Positions 17,739 to 27,295 of a DNA stretch of 64,000 nucleotides are shown one piece after another (position 1 is the first letter of the stretch; each line of letters starts with the position of its first letter). Below the pieces are notes generated by a model. That model made no database searches, was not told the DNA's origin, and worked only from the letters and a program-made list of their open reading frames with translations. A program made the position numbers and the translations under genes. Location: positions 1 through 64,000 of the forward strand of contig NZ_JAQMFS010000010.1 of assembly GCF_028308085.1 (NCBI RefSeq), in the 5' to 3' direction. The DNA is from Gemella haemolysans. Its GTDB lineage: Bacteria > Bacillota > Bacilli > Staphylococcales > Gemellaceae.

Positions 17739-18773
17739 TTAAATAACTTTCACAAGCTCCTTTTCAATAGCAATTATTAATTTCTTTATACAATATGCAA
17801 AAACAATGCTAACTAATAATACGACAATAGTATAGATTACATCATTAACTGGTGATGAAACAAAAAACTTACCAAGATAATGCATAACTAAACCGTGAAT
17901 CATATATATTTCAAATGATATATCTCCTAAAAAATCCAGGTATTTATTTGAGAAGTTGAGTTTATTTGTTAACAATAAAAAATAAACTAAAAAAACCATC
18001 GTACATAGATTTCCAACTATTCCATAATAAACATATTTATTTGTAATCCCGATATTTTTCATAATAACTTCATAATGACGAAATATGTACATCAGTATAC
18101 TAAACGAAACAAGAAAAGCAAAATAATTTTTCTCAATAAATTTATCTATGAGACTTCTATTTTTCATCCAAAATACACCTAAGAAAAATGCCATTATACT
18201 AACATATTCCCAGTCTCCATGATTCTGATACACTTTCCAAAAAATATAAACCAATGTGAAAAATACTAGCTTAAAAATAGCTATTTTTGAATCTTTCTTT
18301 TTGAAAGAAACATAGAAAATAACATATAAAACTATTATACTGTTAATAAACCAGCCATTATAAATAATATTGCTGTGATCTCTCCAAAAAGATAAGAAAA
18401 AGTCTACATTAACAACTTCACCTAATGTCGCTCTATAAATCACATAAATGACTATAAAAACAAAAAATGGTACAAATATTCTAACCAATCTTTTCTTTAA
18501 GAAATTCTCCATATGTTTTGCATTATTGCTATACTGGAAATACAGTCCATAACCAGATAGAAAGAAAAACAATGTAACTATATATCGACCCATATATTCA
18601 AAATTCGAAAAATTTTCACCAGTAGTAATTTTCTGAGAAACATGATGAAAAATTATAAGTATAGCTAAAAGACCTTTTAGTGATTTCGTTGATTTATTAC
18701 TCAAATAGTCGACATCTGTTCTTGGTATAAGATAAACAAATAATGAAATTAATAATAATATAAAAATATCCAC
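17739..18773 (-). CDS. Acyltransferase 3 family membrane protein
   Basis: A 344-residue protein with about ten membrane segments and the family signature KSLKGLLAILIIFHHVSQ near residues 31-48; the His-His pair is the expected catalytic site. Members move acetyl or other acyl groups from the cytoplasm to surface sugars. The start is GTG at 18773, preceded by AAAGGAGAAC. It lies between tarIJ and licABC on the same strand with its own promoter and terminator, so modification of the teichoic acid is a reasonable but unproven role. Confidence 0.88.
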   Translation of the reverse strand: MDIFILLLISLFVYLIPRTDVDYLSNKSTKSLKGLLAILIIFHHVSQKITTGENFSNFEYMGRYIVTLFFFLSGYGLYFQYSNNAKHMENFLKKRLVRIFVPFFVFIVIYVIYRATLGEVVNVDFFLSFWRDHSNIIYNGWFINSIIVLYVIFYVSFKKKDSKIAIFKLVFFTLVYIFWKVYQNHGDWEYVSIMAFFLGVFWMKNRSLIDKFIEKNYFAFLVSFSILMYIFRHYEVIMKNIGITNKYVYYGIVGNLCTMVFLVYFLLLTNKLNFSNKYLDFLGDISFEIYMIHGLVMHYLGKFFVSSPVNDVIYTIVVLLVSIVFAYCIKKLIIAIEKELVKVI

Positions 18774-18872
18774 TATGTTCTCCTTTTTAAAATCTTAAAA
18801 AAATCATTTGAATTAAAATTTATATTCTCTGGAACTTCATACAAATATTCTTCTAATTCTTCAGCACTTATC

Positions 18873-18881
18873 ATTGTAACA
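18873..18881 (-). promoter_or_regulatory. Extended -10 promoter of the acyltransferase
   Basis: TGTTACAAT on the minus strand, about 100 nt before the GTG start. The leader contains a 33-codon open frame (18773-18874) whose TAG overlaps the GTG as TAGTG, but its ATG lies inside the -10, so it is probably not translated as written. Confidence 0.5.
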
Positions 18882-18923
18882 TAAAATTTAATAATTCATA
18901 AAAATAAACATCACAATATTTAA

Positions 18924-18966
18924 AGGTGACTCAGAAATCTTTCTTAGTAGTTTTCATGAATCACCT
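18924..18966. repeat. Palindromic terminator-like element, copy 5
   Basis: AGGTGACTC and GAATCACCT arms about 25 nt apart, in the gap after tarJ. It is similar to the GTGACTC core of the other copies. The T-run is weak, so termination is uncertain. Confidence 0.45.
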
Positions 18967-19017
18967 AATTAGTTTTATTCTATTACTTTAGTTAATTGAT
19001 AACAGAAATAGTCTCTT

Positions 19018-20040
19018 CTATATCTCCCACTTAAACACAGTTTTAAAAGCTGTATTCAAATCGGTTGCGAACACCCTATGTATATCTTTAATATTTCTCA
19101 CAGGTTGCTCAAGTTCAATAATGTTCTTGAATCTTCTTTCGAATTTTTTATTACTAAGCATCTCAATAGCTTTCTCAAAGTCGATTCTACCTGAACGTGA
19201 TGAACCTATTAGTGTTAGTCCTTTTTCTAGTATGTCACGTGTATTGATATTTACTTTGTATTCACTAACTCCCATAAGAACTAGGCTTCCTTGTGGTTTG
19301 ATGTATTGGATTAAGTCATTTATCGCATATCCACTACCATCTCCACCACAACATTCTACACCGTGATCAAAAGTTAAGTCTTCAGGAATATCATCTGTGA
19401 TGTATCTTTCTTTTGCGAAACTAAATAGTTCTAACTTCTCCCAGTGGCGACCTATTACGATTATCTCACACTCTGGTAGTGTGTAGTTTATTATATTCGC
19501 CATAACATAAGCTAGACTACCATCACCGATTATCGCTATTCTTTCTTTTTTACTGTGTGAGTTTTTCAAGAATCTATCCATAGCGTGCATACCTACGCTT
19601 ATGAATTCTGTAATAGCCGCAACAGAATCTTCCACACCATCATAAGCTACCACTCTATCTTTAGGTAAAGCTACAAACTCTCTCATAAAACCATCGAAAC
19701 CACTTGATAGGAAGTGTGTTCCTGGCATGTAGTTTTCATAGAATTCTTCGTCACTTTGTTTTGGAGGTTGGTTAGGTATCATTACTACCTTTTGTCCTAC
19801 TTTATACGTACCTGTCGGGTCTGCGATTACTATCCCTGCACATTCGTGAATAAGTGCCATTGGTAGTTTTTTAGCTAGTACCTTTGGATCTCTTTTCCCT
19901 TGGTAGTATCTTTGGTCTGCGTGACATAGTGCCATATAGTTTGGACGGATGATGATTTTATCACCATCATTTATATTCTCTTCATTGTATTTTACATTAA
20001 TGAATTTCGGTTTAATTAATTGATATATTTGATTTATCAT
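19018..20040 (-). CDS. tarJ: Ribulose-5-phosphate reductase
   Basis: A 340-residue zinc alcohol-dehydrogenase-family enzyme reducing ribulose-5-phosphate to ribitol-5-phosphate with NADPH. Features include the Cys/His region ALCHADQRYYQG, LIHECAG and the Rossmann region IAIIGDGSLAYV. It starts 1 nt after tarI ends, so the pair is one operon. TarI then makes CDP-ribitol, the ribitol donor for teichoic acid. Confidence 0.96.
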   Translation of the reverse strand: MINQIYQLIKPKFINVKYNEENINDGDKIIIRPNYMALCHADQRYYQGKRDPKVLAKKLPMALIHECAGIVIADPTGTYKVGQKVVMIPNQPPKQSDEEFYENYMPGTHFLSSGFDGFMREFVALPKDRVVAYDGVEDSVAAITEFISVGMHAMDRFLKNSHSKKERIAIIGDGSLAYVMANIINYTLPECEIIVIGRHWEKLELFSFAKERYITDDIPEDLTFDHGVECCGGDGSGYAINDLIQYIKPQGSLVLMGVSEYKVNINTRDILEKGLTLIGSSRSGRIDFEKAIEMLSNKKFERRFKNIIELEQPVRNIKDIHRVFATDLNTAFKTVFKWEI

Positions 20041-20041
20041 A

Positions 20042-20749
20042 TTACTCGTCCTCTAGCATACTCTTAGCTATCTTAAGGTCAGTTACTGTAGTTATTTTGA
20101 TATTAGAGTATTCTCCCTCAGCTAGTGCTACTTTTTTCCCTTTTATAACGAATATCTTACATGCATCTGTAAGTATTTGTTTTTCTTCTTTGTCTAATGA
20201 GTTATATAGATTTAAGAAATCTAAACATTTGAAACTTTGAGGTGTTTGTCCTTGGTAGTAGTGAGCTCTGTTTGGAATGTTTGAAATGTATTCTCCGTTA
20301 GTGCTTTCTACGATTGTGTCTACTGCTTCCACTACAGTATCCACAGCATCACTTTCTTTAGCTAGACGTATGTTGTCTTTAATAATTCTAAGTGTGATGA
20401 ATGGGCGAACTGAATCGTGAGTTACGATAATATCCTCATCAGTTAAAGGTTTGTATTCATTAATTCTATTTATGATATTTTCAATCGTTGTATTTCTATC
20501 AACACCACCAGGTGTAATAATAATTCTATCAGCAAACGCTGAGACATATTGTTCAACTAAGTCTTCAGCATGAGATACCCAATCTTCATGAACACCGACT
20601 ACAATTTTTTCGATTTCAGGTTCTAATAAGAACTTCTCAATTGTGTGGATAAGTATGGGTTTCTTACCTAATTCTAGAAATTGTTTTGGCATGTTGCTTA
20701 TTCCCATTCTAGTTCCTGTTCCACCAGCTAATATTCCTGCGTATATCAT
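20042..20749 (-). CDS. tarI: Ribitol-5-phosphate cytidylyltransferase
   Basis: A 235-residue IspD-like nucleotidyltransferase. Motifs seen are AGGTGTRMG at residues 8-16, VTHDSVRPF and the C-terminal TVTDLKIA. It activates ribitol-5-phosphate to CDP-ribitol. It is paired with tarJ and divergent from tacF over a 162-nt promoter region, matching the pneumococcal arrangement of tarIJ, licABC and tacF except for the inserted acyltransferase. Confidence 0.95.
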   Translation of the reverse strand: MIYAGILAGGTGTRMGISNMPKQFLELGKKPILIHTIEKFLLEPEIEKIVVGVHEDWVSHAEDLVEQYVSAFADRIIITPGGVDRNTTIENIINRINEYKPLTDEDIIVTHDSVRPFITLRIIKDNIRLAKESDAVDTVVEAVDTIVESTNGEYISNIPNRAHYYQGQTPQSFKCLDFLNLYNSLDKEEKQILTDACKIFVIKGKKVALAEGEYSNIKITTVTDLKIAKSMLEDE

Positions 20750-20793
20750 TTTCTTCTCCTTTAAAATCTATTTTTCAATATTCTATCTATTTT

Positions 20794-20823
20794 ATTATAT
20801 CATAGAAAAACTATAAACATCAA
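20794..20823 (-). promoter_or_regulatory. tarI promoter
   Basis: TTGATG, an 18-nt spacer, then TATAAT on the minus strand. Confidence 0.7.
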
Positions 20824-20870
20824 AAATCTTCTATCTAGTCTGATTATTATAAGCCAATAAATTGAAAATA

Positions 20871-20879
20871 TGTTATAAT
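20871..20879 (+). promoter_or_regulatory. tacF extended -10 promoter
   Basis: TGTTATAAT, 32 nt before the tacF ATG, back to back with the tarI promoter. AAAGGA provides the ribosome site. Confidence 0.7.
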
Positions 20880-20911
20880 GTTAAATAGAATTTTAGAAAG
20901 GATTTCTTTTT

Positions 20912-22393
20912 ATGAAAAACATAAAAGTTAATGCATTAGCAAGCTTAATGGTTAATGTACTAAACATAGTATTTCCATTAATCACTAATCCTTATTTAAC
21001 TAGAATACTTAGCAAATCAAACTATAGCTATTTCAACACAGCAAATACCTGGGCTAGTTTTGTAATACCTCTTGCAGCCTTCGGTATATATAACTATGGT
21101 ATTAGATCGATAAGTAAAGTTAAAGATGATAAAAACAAAATTAACTACGTATTTTCAAAATTATTCTATATATCGGTAATTACTTCGATAACTATAACAG
21201 CTTTATATTTCATATTTATTAGTGTAGGAACCCATGAAACTGAAAATCTAAAAATATTATATTATATACTTGGAATTCAAGCACTATTTCAATTTTTAAA
21301 TATCGAATGGATGAATGAAGCGTACGAAAACTACACATTTATTCTATATAAAACGCTATTTATTAGAATAGCTATGTTAGTATCAATATTCGCATTTGTA
21401 AAAACAGAAGATGATATTATACCGTACGCAATCATAATGAGTGCTACTACTATCTTAAACTATCTACTAAGTTTCTTATGGATAAAAAGAGAGGTTTCAT
21501 TTGTTAAAATCGATATTAAAGACCTATTAACATCTACAAAAGCACTAACTACCATGCTATTATTAGCAAACGCTAATATGCTTTATACATTGCTTGATAG
21601 GATGTTTATTACAAAAGCTCCAAATGAAAACTATATTTCATACTACACTATAGCATCGAGCATAGTGATGCTTATAGCTGGGGTACTTAGTGGAGCATTA
21701 AATGTCAGTCTTCCTAGATTGGGATATTACTTAGGAAAAAAAGACCACGACTCGTATGAATATCTAATTAGACAAGGTTCTTCACTATTCTTCTTCCTAA
21801 TGATACCTACAAGTATAGGGATAATGATTCTAGGAACGTATGCAACTGTTATTTATTCATCAGATAAATACTTAGAAGCAGGAATCGTAACGAGTATCTT
21901 CGCCATCAGAACTATTATTTGGGCTATTGAGATGATACTAGGAAAACAAATTATATTTATCAATGACTTCGAAAGTAAACTAACTTCATTTTACTTCATC
22001 GGTGGTGGATTAAATGTAATATTAAATTCTACATTATATTTCTGCAACATTTTTAAACCTGAATATTATATCGGAACAACAATTTTCGCTGAAGGACTAG
22101 TAGTATTATTAGAAATACAGTTTATTAAAAAACATAAGTTGATCAACTTATCATCAGTATTTTCTTCGCTGTATAGATACCTTGTAGTATCACTTGGATT
22201 TATACCAATTTACTTCGTAACTAAATTACTATTTAGTGTTCATTCTTATGAAATAACACTAAGCATGCTGCTTATGGTTTGTACAGTTATAGCAATCTGT
22301 GGAATTTATTATTTAGTTGCTCTAATAATACTAAAAGATTCAACAATAAACTATGCGATAAATATGGTTAAAGGGAAAATTAAAAAGAGTTAG
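20912..22393 (+). CDS. tacF: Teichoic acid repeat-unit flippase
   Basis: A 493-residue polysaccharide-type flippase with 12-14 membrane segments, starting at the family-typical NPYLTRILSKSNYSYFN region. Length and divergent position next to tarIJ match pneumococcal TacF (about 491 residues), which moves choline-decorated teichoic units outward and makes growth depend on choline. A Wzx-type relative at 52269 differs in context. The gene ends in a strong terminator shared with the convergent operon. Confidence 0.93.
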   Translation: MKNIKVNALASLMVNVLNIVFPLITNPYLTRILSKSNYSYFNTANTWASFVIPLAAFGIYNYGIRSISKVKDDKNKINYVFSKLFYISVITSITITALYFIFISVGTHETENLKILYYILGIQALFQFLNIEWMNEAYENYTFILYKTLFIRIAMLVSIFAFVKTEDDIIPYAIIMSATTILNYLLSFLWIKREVSFVKIDIKDLLTSTKALTTMLLLANANMLYTLLDRMFITKAPNENYISYYTIASSIVMLIAGVLSGALNVSLPRLGYYLGKKDHDSYEYLIRQGSSLFFFLMIPTSIGIMILGTYATVIYSSDKYLEAGIVTSIFAIRTIIWAIEMILGKQIIFINDFESKLTSFYFIGGGLNVILNSTLYFCNIFKPEYYIGTTIFAEGLVVLLEIQFIKKHKLINLSSVFSSLYRYLVVSLGFIPIYFVTKLLFSVHSYEITLSMLLMVCTVIAICGIYYLVALIILKDSTINYAINMVKGKIKKS

Positions 22394-22417
22394 AGATTTA
22401 TTCTTCTAACTCTTTTT
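22382..22417. terminator. Bidirectional terminator between tacF and the licD operon
   Basis: AAAAAGAGTTAGA pairs with TCTAACTCTTTTT (13 bp, 10-nt loop). It overlaps the tacF stop and serves both convergent transcripts. Confidence 0.92.
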
Positions 22418-22441
22418 GTATTATTTACATGCCTCTTAAAA

Positions 22442-23434
22442 TCACGATGCTTTTTTACTTGAAAATACTTGATTTCTTATTTGTTTTATCGGGAAATTAA
22501 ATATATTTTGGGATAATATTATACTTAAAATAACCGCAATTACAAGGAAAGCTATTTTACCTTTCACACCATAATGGAATATATAAGAAATTCCAAATAG
22601 CTTATTCAACGTATAATATATGTGCATATGCCAAAAATACACATTTATAGAATTTTTTCCCATATCTGTAATCAAGCCCAGTCTTTTATTAGGCATAAGC
22701 ATAATAAGAGAGAAACCTATACTAAAAGATATGATATAGCTCGCTAGTCTCACTAATGGAGCATAACTCATTATCTTTGGGAAAAATGGATTTCTCCCTG
22801 TAAACAGATATCTTAGCCCATATATTCTATCAACTTCATAAATACATAATCCTAACCAAACTAAAACTATAAGTCCTGCTAAGAATTTATATTTAAAATT
22901 TTTATCTTTAAAACTTACTATATCAAAATTTTGTAATAATACCCCACTCAAAAAGAATGGGAAAAATATTATTATCCTTGATATGTATAGGAAATCTCCT
23001 ATTCCTGGATCATACCCTACAAAACAAGCCAATACAATCGAAAACACTAAAATATATTCCTTGTTCTGTTTCTCAATTATTTTTAAAATTACTATATATG
23101 CCGCCAAGGCAAACATAAACCATGAAAGTCCACCATCCCATAACAGGAAAAATTCAACTTTCACCGTACCTAGTAATCTTTCCACTATTGCTGAAACTAT
23201 TTTATACGCAAAGCCAATACTTATAAAAAATATAGCTTTGGCTGTAATATTCTTATTCTTAAACATCAATCCAGCTATAAAAATAAACAGCGGAATATGA
23301 AACGAATAAATAAATAAAAATATACTATCATAAATATTAGATAAACCAGTAAATTGATCTACAAAATGGCCTATCACAACACATGTTACAAGGAAAAACT
23401 TCAGATTATCCCATAATGCTATTCTATTTCCCAT
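22442..23434 (-). CDS. Acyltransferase 3 family membrane protein
   Basis: A 330-residue protein with about ten membrane segments; NRIALWDNLKFFLVTCVVIGHFVDQ near the N-terminus holds the family's catalytic His. It is the last gene of the six-gene operon that starts at 29334, 16 nt after the LicD gene. Acylation of teichoic acid sugars is the likely role by context. Confidence 0.87.
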   Translation of the reverse strand: MGNRIALWDNLKFFLVTCVVIGHFVDQFTGLSNIYDSIFLFIYSFHIPLFIFIAGLMFKNKNITAKAIFFISIGFAYKIVSAIVERLLGTVKVEFFLLWDGGLSWFMFALAAYIVILKIIEKQNKEYILVFSIVLACFVGYDPGIGDFLYISRIIIFFPFFLSGVLLQNFDIVSFKDKNFKYKFLAGLIVLVWLGLCIYEVDRIYGLRYLFTGRNPFFPKIMSYAPLVRLASYIISFSIGFSLIMLMPNKRLGLITDMGKNSINVYFWHMHIYYTLNKLFGISYIFHYGVKGKIAFLVIAVILSIILSQNIFNFPIKQIRNQVFSSKKAS

Positions 23435-23450
23435 AAAATTATCCTCTAAC

Positions 23451-24167
23451 TTACTTTCCTTTATGTAAAATAACCTCAGCTAACTCTGCATCTCCAGGTT
23501 TATAAATTGGATTTTCTTTCCAATTATAATTAATATTGGGTGTTTCAAAATCTTCTCCATATAAAGTTCTTAGATACTCCTGTGTATTATCAGGAACTTT
23601 TACTTTCATACCTTTGAAATCACATTCTTTTAAACCTGAAAATGGAATTTCATAGTGATACACCTCATAACGAGTAGGATTTCCTAATGCATTTGTCATA
23701 AAAAATATTGTATCAGAAGATACTCTATCATTTTCCTTATTATAGATAATAAAATCTACATTAAGACCTTTATAACTATAAGATAATTCAACTAAATTTT
23801 TATTGAAATAGAATTCTTTTGTTCTGTTAAAACCATTATTAATAAGATGTTTTTCTATTACTTCAAATTCTTCAAAACTTGAAACCTGAACTCCAAAATC
23901 CATATCCAAATCATGGCTTATAAAATCATTTTCTCGGTAGTAACCTAATAATGTTCCAAAGTCTAACCAAATATTATAATCCTTCAAATCAGAACTATAA
24001 ACTACATTCAGAATTTCCTCAAAATTTTCTTTTAACAAATTACTTCTTTTAGAATCTAATTCAATATTAGCTTTCTCATTTAATTTTTTTATTAAAGGGA
24101 GATTTTTAACCACATCTTTTTTATCACCTAAAAAACTGGCTAAACTTCTCTTGAGCCATTGCAACAT
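23451..24167 (-). CDS. LicD/fukutin-family phosphotransferase
   Basis: A 238-residue cytoplasmic protein with the nucleotidyltransferase-like motif FGTLLGYYRENDFISHDLDMD (about 70-90), where HDLDMD carries the metal-binding acidic pair. The usual LicD WDDD is replaced by HDLD, which looks more fukutin-like. It would transfer phosphocholine from CDP-choline, or ribitol-phosphate from CDP-ribitol, to a sugar. It starts 1 nt after the fusion gene. It is one of three LicD-type domains in this operon. Confidence 0.85.
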   Translation of the reverse strand: MLQWLKRSLASFLGDKKDVVKNLPLIKKLNEKANIELDSKRSNLLKENFEEILNVVYSSDLKDYNIWLDFGTLLGYYRENDFISHDLDMDFGVQVSSFEEFEVIEKHLINNGFNRTKEFYFNKNLVELSYSYKGLNVDFIIYNKENDRVSSDTIFFMTNALGNPTRYEVYHYEIPFSGLKECDFKGMKVKVPDNTQEYLRTLYGEDFETPNINYNWKENPIYKPGDAELAEVILHKGK

Positions 24168-24168
24168 A

Positions 24169-26325
24169 TTACTTCTCCTTTTTTATATACGCTACAAAAT
24201 CATCATGTTGTATTCTTTTTTCTACTGGTGGTATTTCCATATAATCATCACCGTAAATCGCAGTAAGAATATGATCATATTCTTTTGGAATATTATACAT
24301 TCTATCTTCAAATTTACATTCAACTACTTCATCTAAAGCCTTAGCATCTATCTTTGTACTATATTTTTTAGATTCCATCAGGTAATCGATAAATTCACTA
24401 TTACTATCAATTGTAGAATAAGCGTTAAGTTTTCTATTCCAACTTCTTACACTAGTTAATCTAAACACTACTAATAATACATAGCGAATGATATTCTTAA
24501 TACCCGCTTCTTTGTTTCTTATACCATACAAAGTATATACAGAAAGTCGGCGATACATATCTAATTTAGTAACTTCTTTGTTTATATCTTTATAGTTATC
24601 AAAAGGAAATACATCCACACAAATCCCTAATTCTATATCATTTTGTATATAATTGTTCTCATAGACAGTTCTACTATCATATACTCTATAAAACGGATAA
24701 GGATATTTAGAATCATTTTCCCATGAAACTACTTTATAAACACTATCATTATCCTCTAATATTGCTTGGTATAAACTATCATACTCATCTCTCTTTAATG
24801 CAATATCAACATCGTCGTCCCAAGGAATAAACCCTTTGTGTCTTACTGCACCTAGTAAACTTCCATAAGCTAAAGAGTAATTGATTCCTTTTTTTTGACA
24901 AATATTATGAATATAGTCCATAACACCTAATTCTATCTCTTTAATCTCATTTGCATCTAATTTTTTAAAATTATCTCTGTCAGTACTTACTATAGAGTAA
25001 TTATATCCTGCCATTAAGAATAGAATAATACCTAATAATGAAATACCATAAAATGTAGAACTTAAGAATAAATTAGATACTAAAATTACCACCAATATCA
25101 TAATCATCGATAATAAATCTTTATTAACTAAATCTTCTTTTTTATCTTTAATTAGTCGTTTTACCATTGACATAAAGAATGATAAAACAAAGATTCCCAT
25201 CGAGATAAATCCTGCAATTCCATTATAAAATAAAATTTCTAAATATCCATTATGAGTAAGATAGTGTTCTCTTATTATATATTCATCTGGATTAGTCTTT
25301 TTACCTATTTCATACCAGTTCCCACCTGAGTAACCAAAAATAGGTTTTTTAGGTACGAAAGATGCTGTAGATTTCCAAATTGCGAACCTATTATTAGAAA
25401 TATTCTCTTCGCTTGTATCAGTTCTTTCTAAAGAAAGATTGTTATCTTTATTTTCTAACTTTTTATTTTGAGCTTCTAACCTTTCTTTATTGTATTTTAA
25501 ATACTGTTCACTAGTGAAATTAACAGCTTTATAACTGAATAATACAACTACAATTGCCATAACTACTTTTAACAGCGATTTAGCATTTCCTTTTTGATAA
25601 AACATCACTATCGAATAAATAACTGATGCTAAGAACATACAGATAAATGCTGTTCTTGAACCAGACAAGACAATATAAATAAAATTCAACGCAATAGTTG
25701 ATAAAGCTAAATATCTATAATTCTTCTTGAAACCACATATTTTTGACACTAAAAATATAATTACAATTAAAGAAACTAATGATAAAAAGTTTGGACTTGC
25801 TAAAATACCAAATAATCTAGACTCTACAAATCCTTGTCTAATATACAACCCTTTGTAGTCATGTACTCTGTAACCTTTCAATAATACGAATTGAATTAAT
25901 GAAACTAATACTCCAAAAGTATTAAGCACAGTAACTGTATAGAAAAAGTAATTATATAATTTTTTACCCTCTTCTCTAGTAATTCCTGTAAACATAGGGA
26001 ATACTGTTAAGAAATAAATATAAAATATTAACGTGTTTTTAATATTTGTAGAATATCCATACGATATCACTAGAATGCTAGTAATTATATTAAAAGCAAA
26101 AAACAGTAATAAATATTCTATTGTTTTTATTTTTAAATAAACTTTTTTTATGAATAAATTATACGTCGCTAAAAGAATTCCAAGTAATGTCATTCCTCCC
26201 GCAACAATTTTATTTGCAGATATAAATTGTAGTGGCACTATTAAACCACACATACAATAAACAGCAACTATTAAAATAAATACCAGATTTATTTTAAAAT
26301 AATTTTTTTCTATTAGTTTTAACAT
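24169..26325 (-). CDS. Fusion: Wzy/TarP-like polymerase plus LicD phosphocholine transferase
   Basis: One 718-residue open frame joins two enzymes. Residues 1-445 form an O-antigen ligase/polymerase-type membrane domain with about 11-12 segments, SGSRTAF (221-227) and a large outer loop carrying HNGYLEILFYNG (358-369), the conserved Wzy/WaaL signature. Residues about 455-718 form a LicD domain with AYGSLLGAVRHKGFIPWDDD (486-505) and the C-terminal IYGDDYMEIPP. In pneumococcus the proposed polymerase TarP and the LicD enzymes are separate proteins. Neighbours are GT2 (7-nt gap) and LicD (1-nt gap), all in one operon. No stop or frame break is seen in the junction. The LicD half should face the cytoplasm after the last segment (about 428-446). 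Confidence 0.9.
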   Translation of the reverse strand: MLKLIEKNYFKINLVFILIVAVYCMCGLIVPLQFISANKIVAGGMTLLGILLATYNLFIKKVYLKIKTIEYLLLFFAFNIITSILVISYGYSTNIKNTLIFYIYFLTVFPMFTGITREEGKKLYNYFFYTVTVLNTFGVLVSLIQFVLLKGYRVHDYKGLYIRQGFVESRLFGILASPNFLSLVSLIVIIFLVSKICGFKKNYRYLALSTIALNFIYIVLSGSRTAFICMFLASVIYSIVMFYQKGNAKSLLKVVMAIVVVLFSYKAVNFTSEQYLKYNKERLEAQNKKLENKDNNLSLERTDTSEENISNNRFAIWKSTASFVPKKPIFGYSGGNWYEIGKKTNPDEYIIREHYLTHNGYLEILFYNGIAGFISMGIFVLSFFMSMVKRLIKDKKEDLVNKDLLSMIMILVVILVSNLFLSSTFYGISLLGIILFLMAGYNYSIVSTDRDNFKKLDANEIKEIELGVMDYIHNICQKKGINYSLAYGSLLGAVRHKGFIPWDDDVDIALKRDEYDSLYQAILEDNDSVYKVVSWENDSKYPYPFYRVYDSRTVYENNYIQNDIELGICVDVFPFDNYKDINKEVTKLDMYRRLSVYTLYGIRNKEAGIKNIIRYVLLVVFRLTSVRSWNRKLNAYSTIDSNSEFIDYLMESKKYSTKIDAKALDEVVECKFEDRMYNIPKEYDHILTAIYGDDYMEIPPVEKRIQHDDFVAYIKKEK

Positions 26326-26332
26326 ACTCTAA

Positions 26333-27295
26333 TTAATATCCTCTCTTCTCTATTATTTTTCTATATAGATTTCTATTCAATAATAAGGCTACGAATCCAA
26401 TTTTTCTACCTTTTGTAAATAATGAATCTTTTAATATATCCCTACTATGATTTTTCAAATACGATATTAACTTGTTTTCTAATTTTTTATCATTGTATTC
26501 CTTATCTAACAATAATCTATCCAACACATAGAAATATGCCCAATTCATTCTCATCTGAGCTACATCTTGTAATTCTGGATACTTTTCTAAAATAATCTTT
26601 CTATTTTGTTCATAAGCTTCTATTACATTTAAAAACTTAGTTGAAAATTTCTGAGTAGTAATACTATTTTCTCTATGAACATAGTAGTATTTTTTCTCAT
26701 TTGTCGCTACTATTACATTGCATTTATCAAGGAGTTTTATCATAATAAATGCATCTTCAGCAATTTTCCCAATTTCAAATTTCAAATCTGAAAATAAACT
26801 CTTTTTATATAATTTATTAACAGCAGTTACTGACAGTATCTTCGCTTCCATAACCATTTTAATGGCATCTTTAGAACTTAATTCCCATATTTTCTTATCA
26901 GCAACTTGCGCCTCAGGAACATTATTATAAACATCGTAATGACCACACATAGACAAATCCGCGTTTGCATCTTTTAGATTATTCATCAATACTTCATACA
27001 TATCTTCATCTATGTAATCATCGCTATCTATAAAACCGATTAAATCAGATTTTGCTTCATCTATACCCATATTCCTCGCATCAGATAAACCACCATTCTT
27101 CTTATGAATAACCCTTATTCTATCATCTTTCTTAGCGAGTTCATCACAAAGTTGTCCACTGTTATCAGTAGATCCATCATTGACTAAAATAATTTCTAAG
27201 TTTTTATATGTTTGATTGATTATTGAGTCAACACAGCGCTCTAAGTATTGTTCTACATTGTATACCGGTACTATTACACTAATTTTTTCGTCCAT
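26333..27295 (-). CDS. Family 2 glycosyltransferase (TarQ-like by context)
   Basis: A 320-residue GT-A enzyme. It has ISVIVPVYNVEQYLERC at the N-terminus, VNDGSTDNSG, and the DSDD metal-binding motif in FIDSDDYID. It should transfer a hexose or HexNAc from UDP-sugar to the lipid-linked teichoic precursor. Its start overlaps the upstream licD by 17 nt. The name TarQ-like is by context only; sequence alone gives GT2. Confidence 0.88.
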   Translation of the reverse strand: MDEKISVIVPVYNVEQYLERCVDSIINQTYKNLEIILVNDGSTDNSGQLCDELAKKDDRIRVIHKKNGGLSDARNMGIDEAKSDLIGFIDSDDYIDEDMYEVLMNNLKDANADLSMCGHYDVYNNVPEAQVADKKIWELSSKDAIKMVMEAKILSVTAVNKLYKKSLFSDLKFEIGKIAEDAFIMIKLLDKCNVIVATNEKKYYYVHRENSITTQKFSTKFLNVIEAYEQNRKIILEKYPELQDVAQMRMNWAYFYVLDRLLLDKEYNDKKLENKLISYLKNHSRDILKDSLFTKGRKIGFVALLLNRNLYRKIIEKRGY

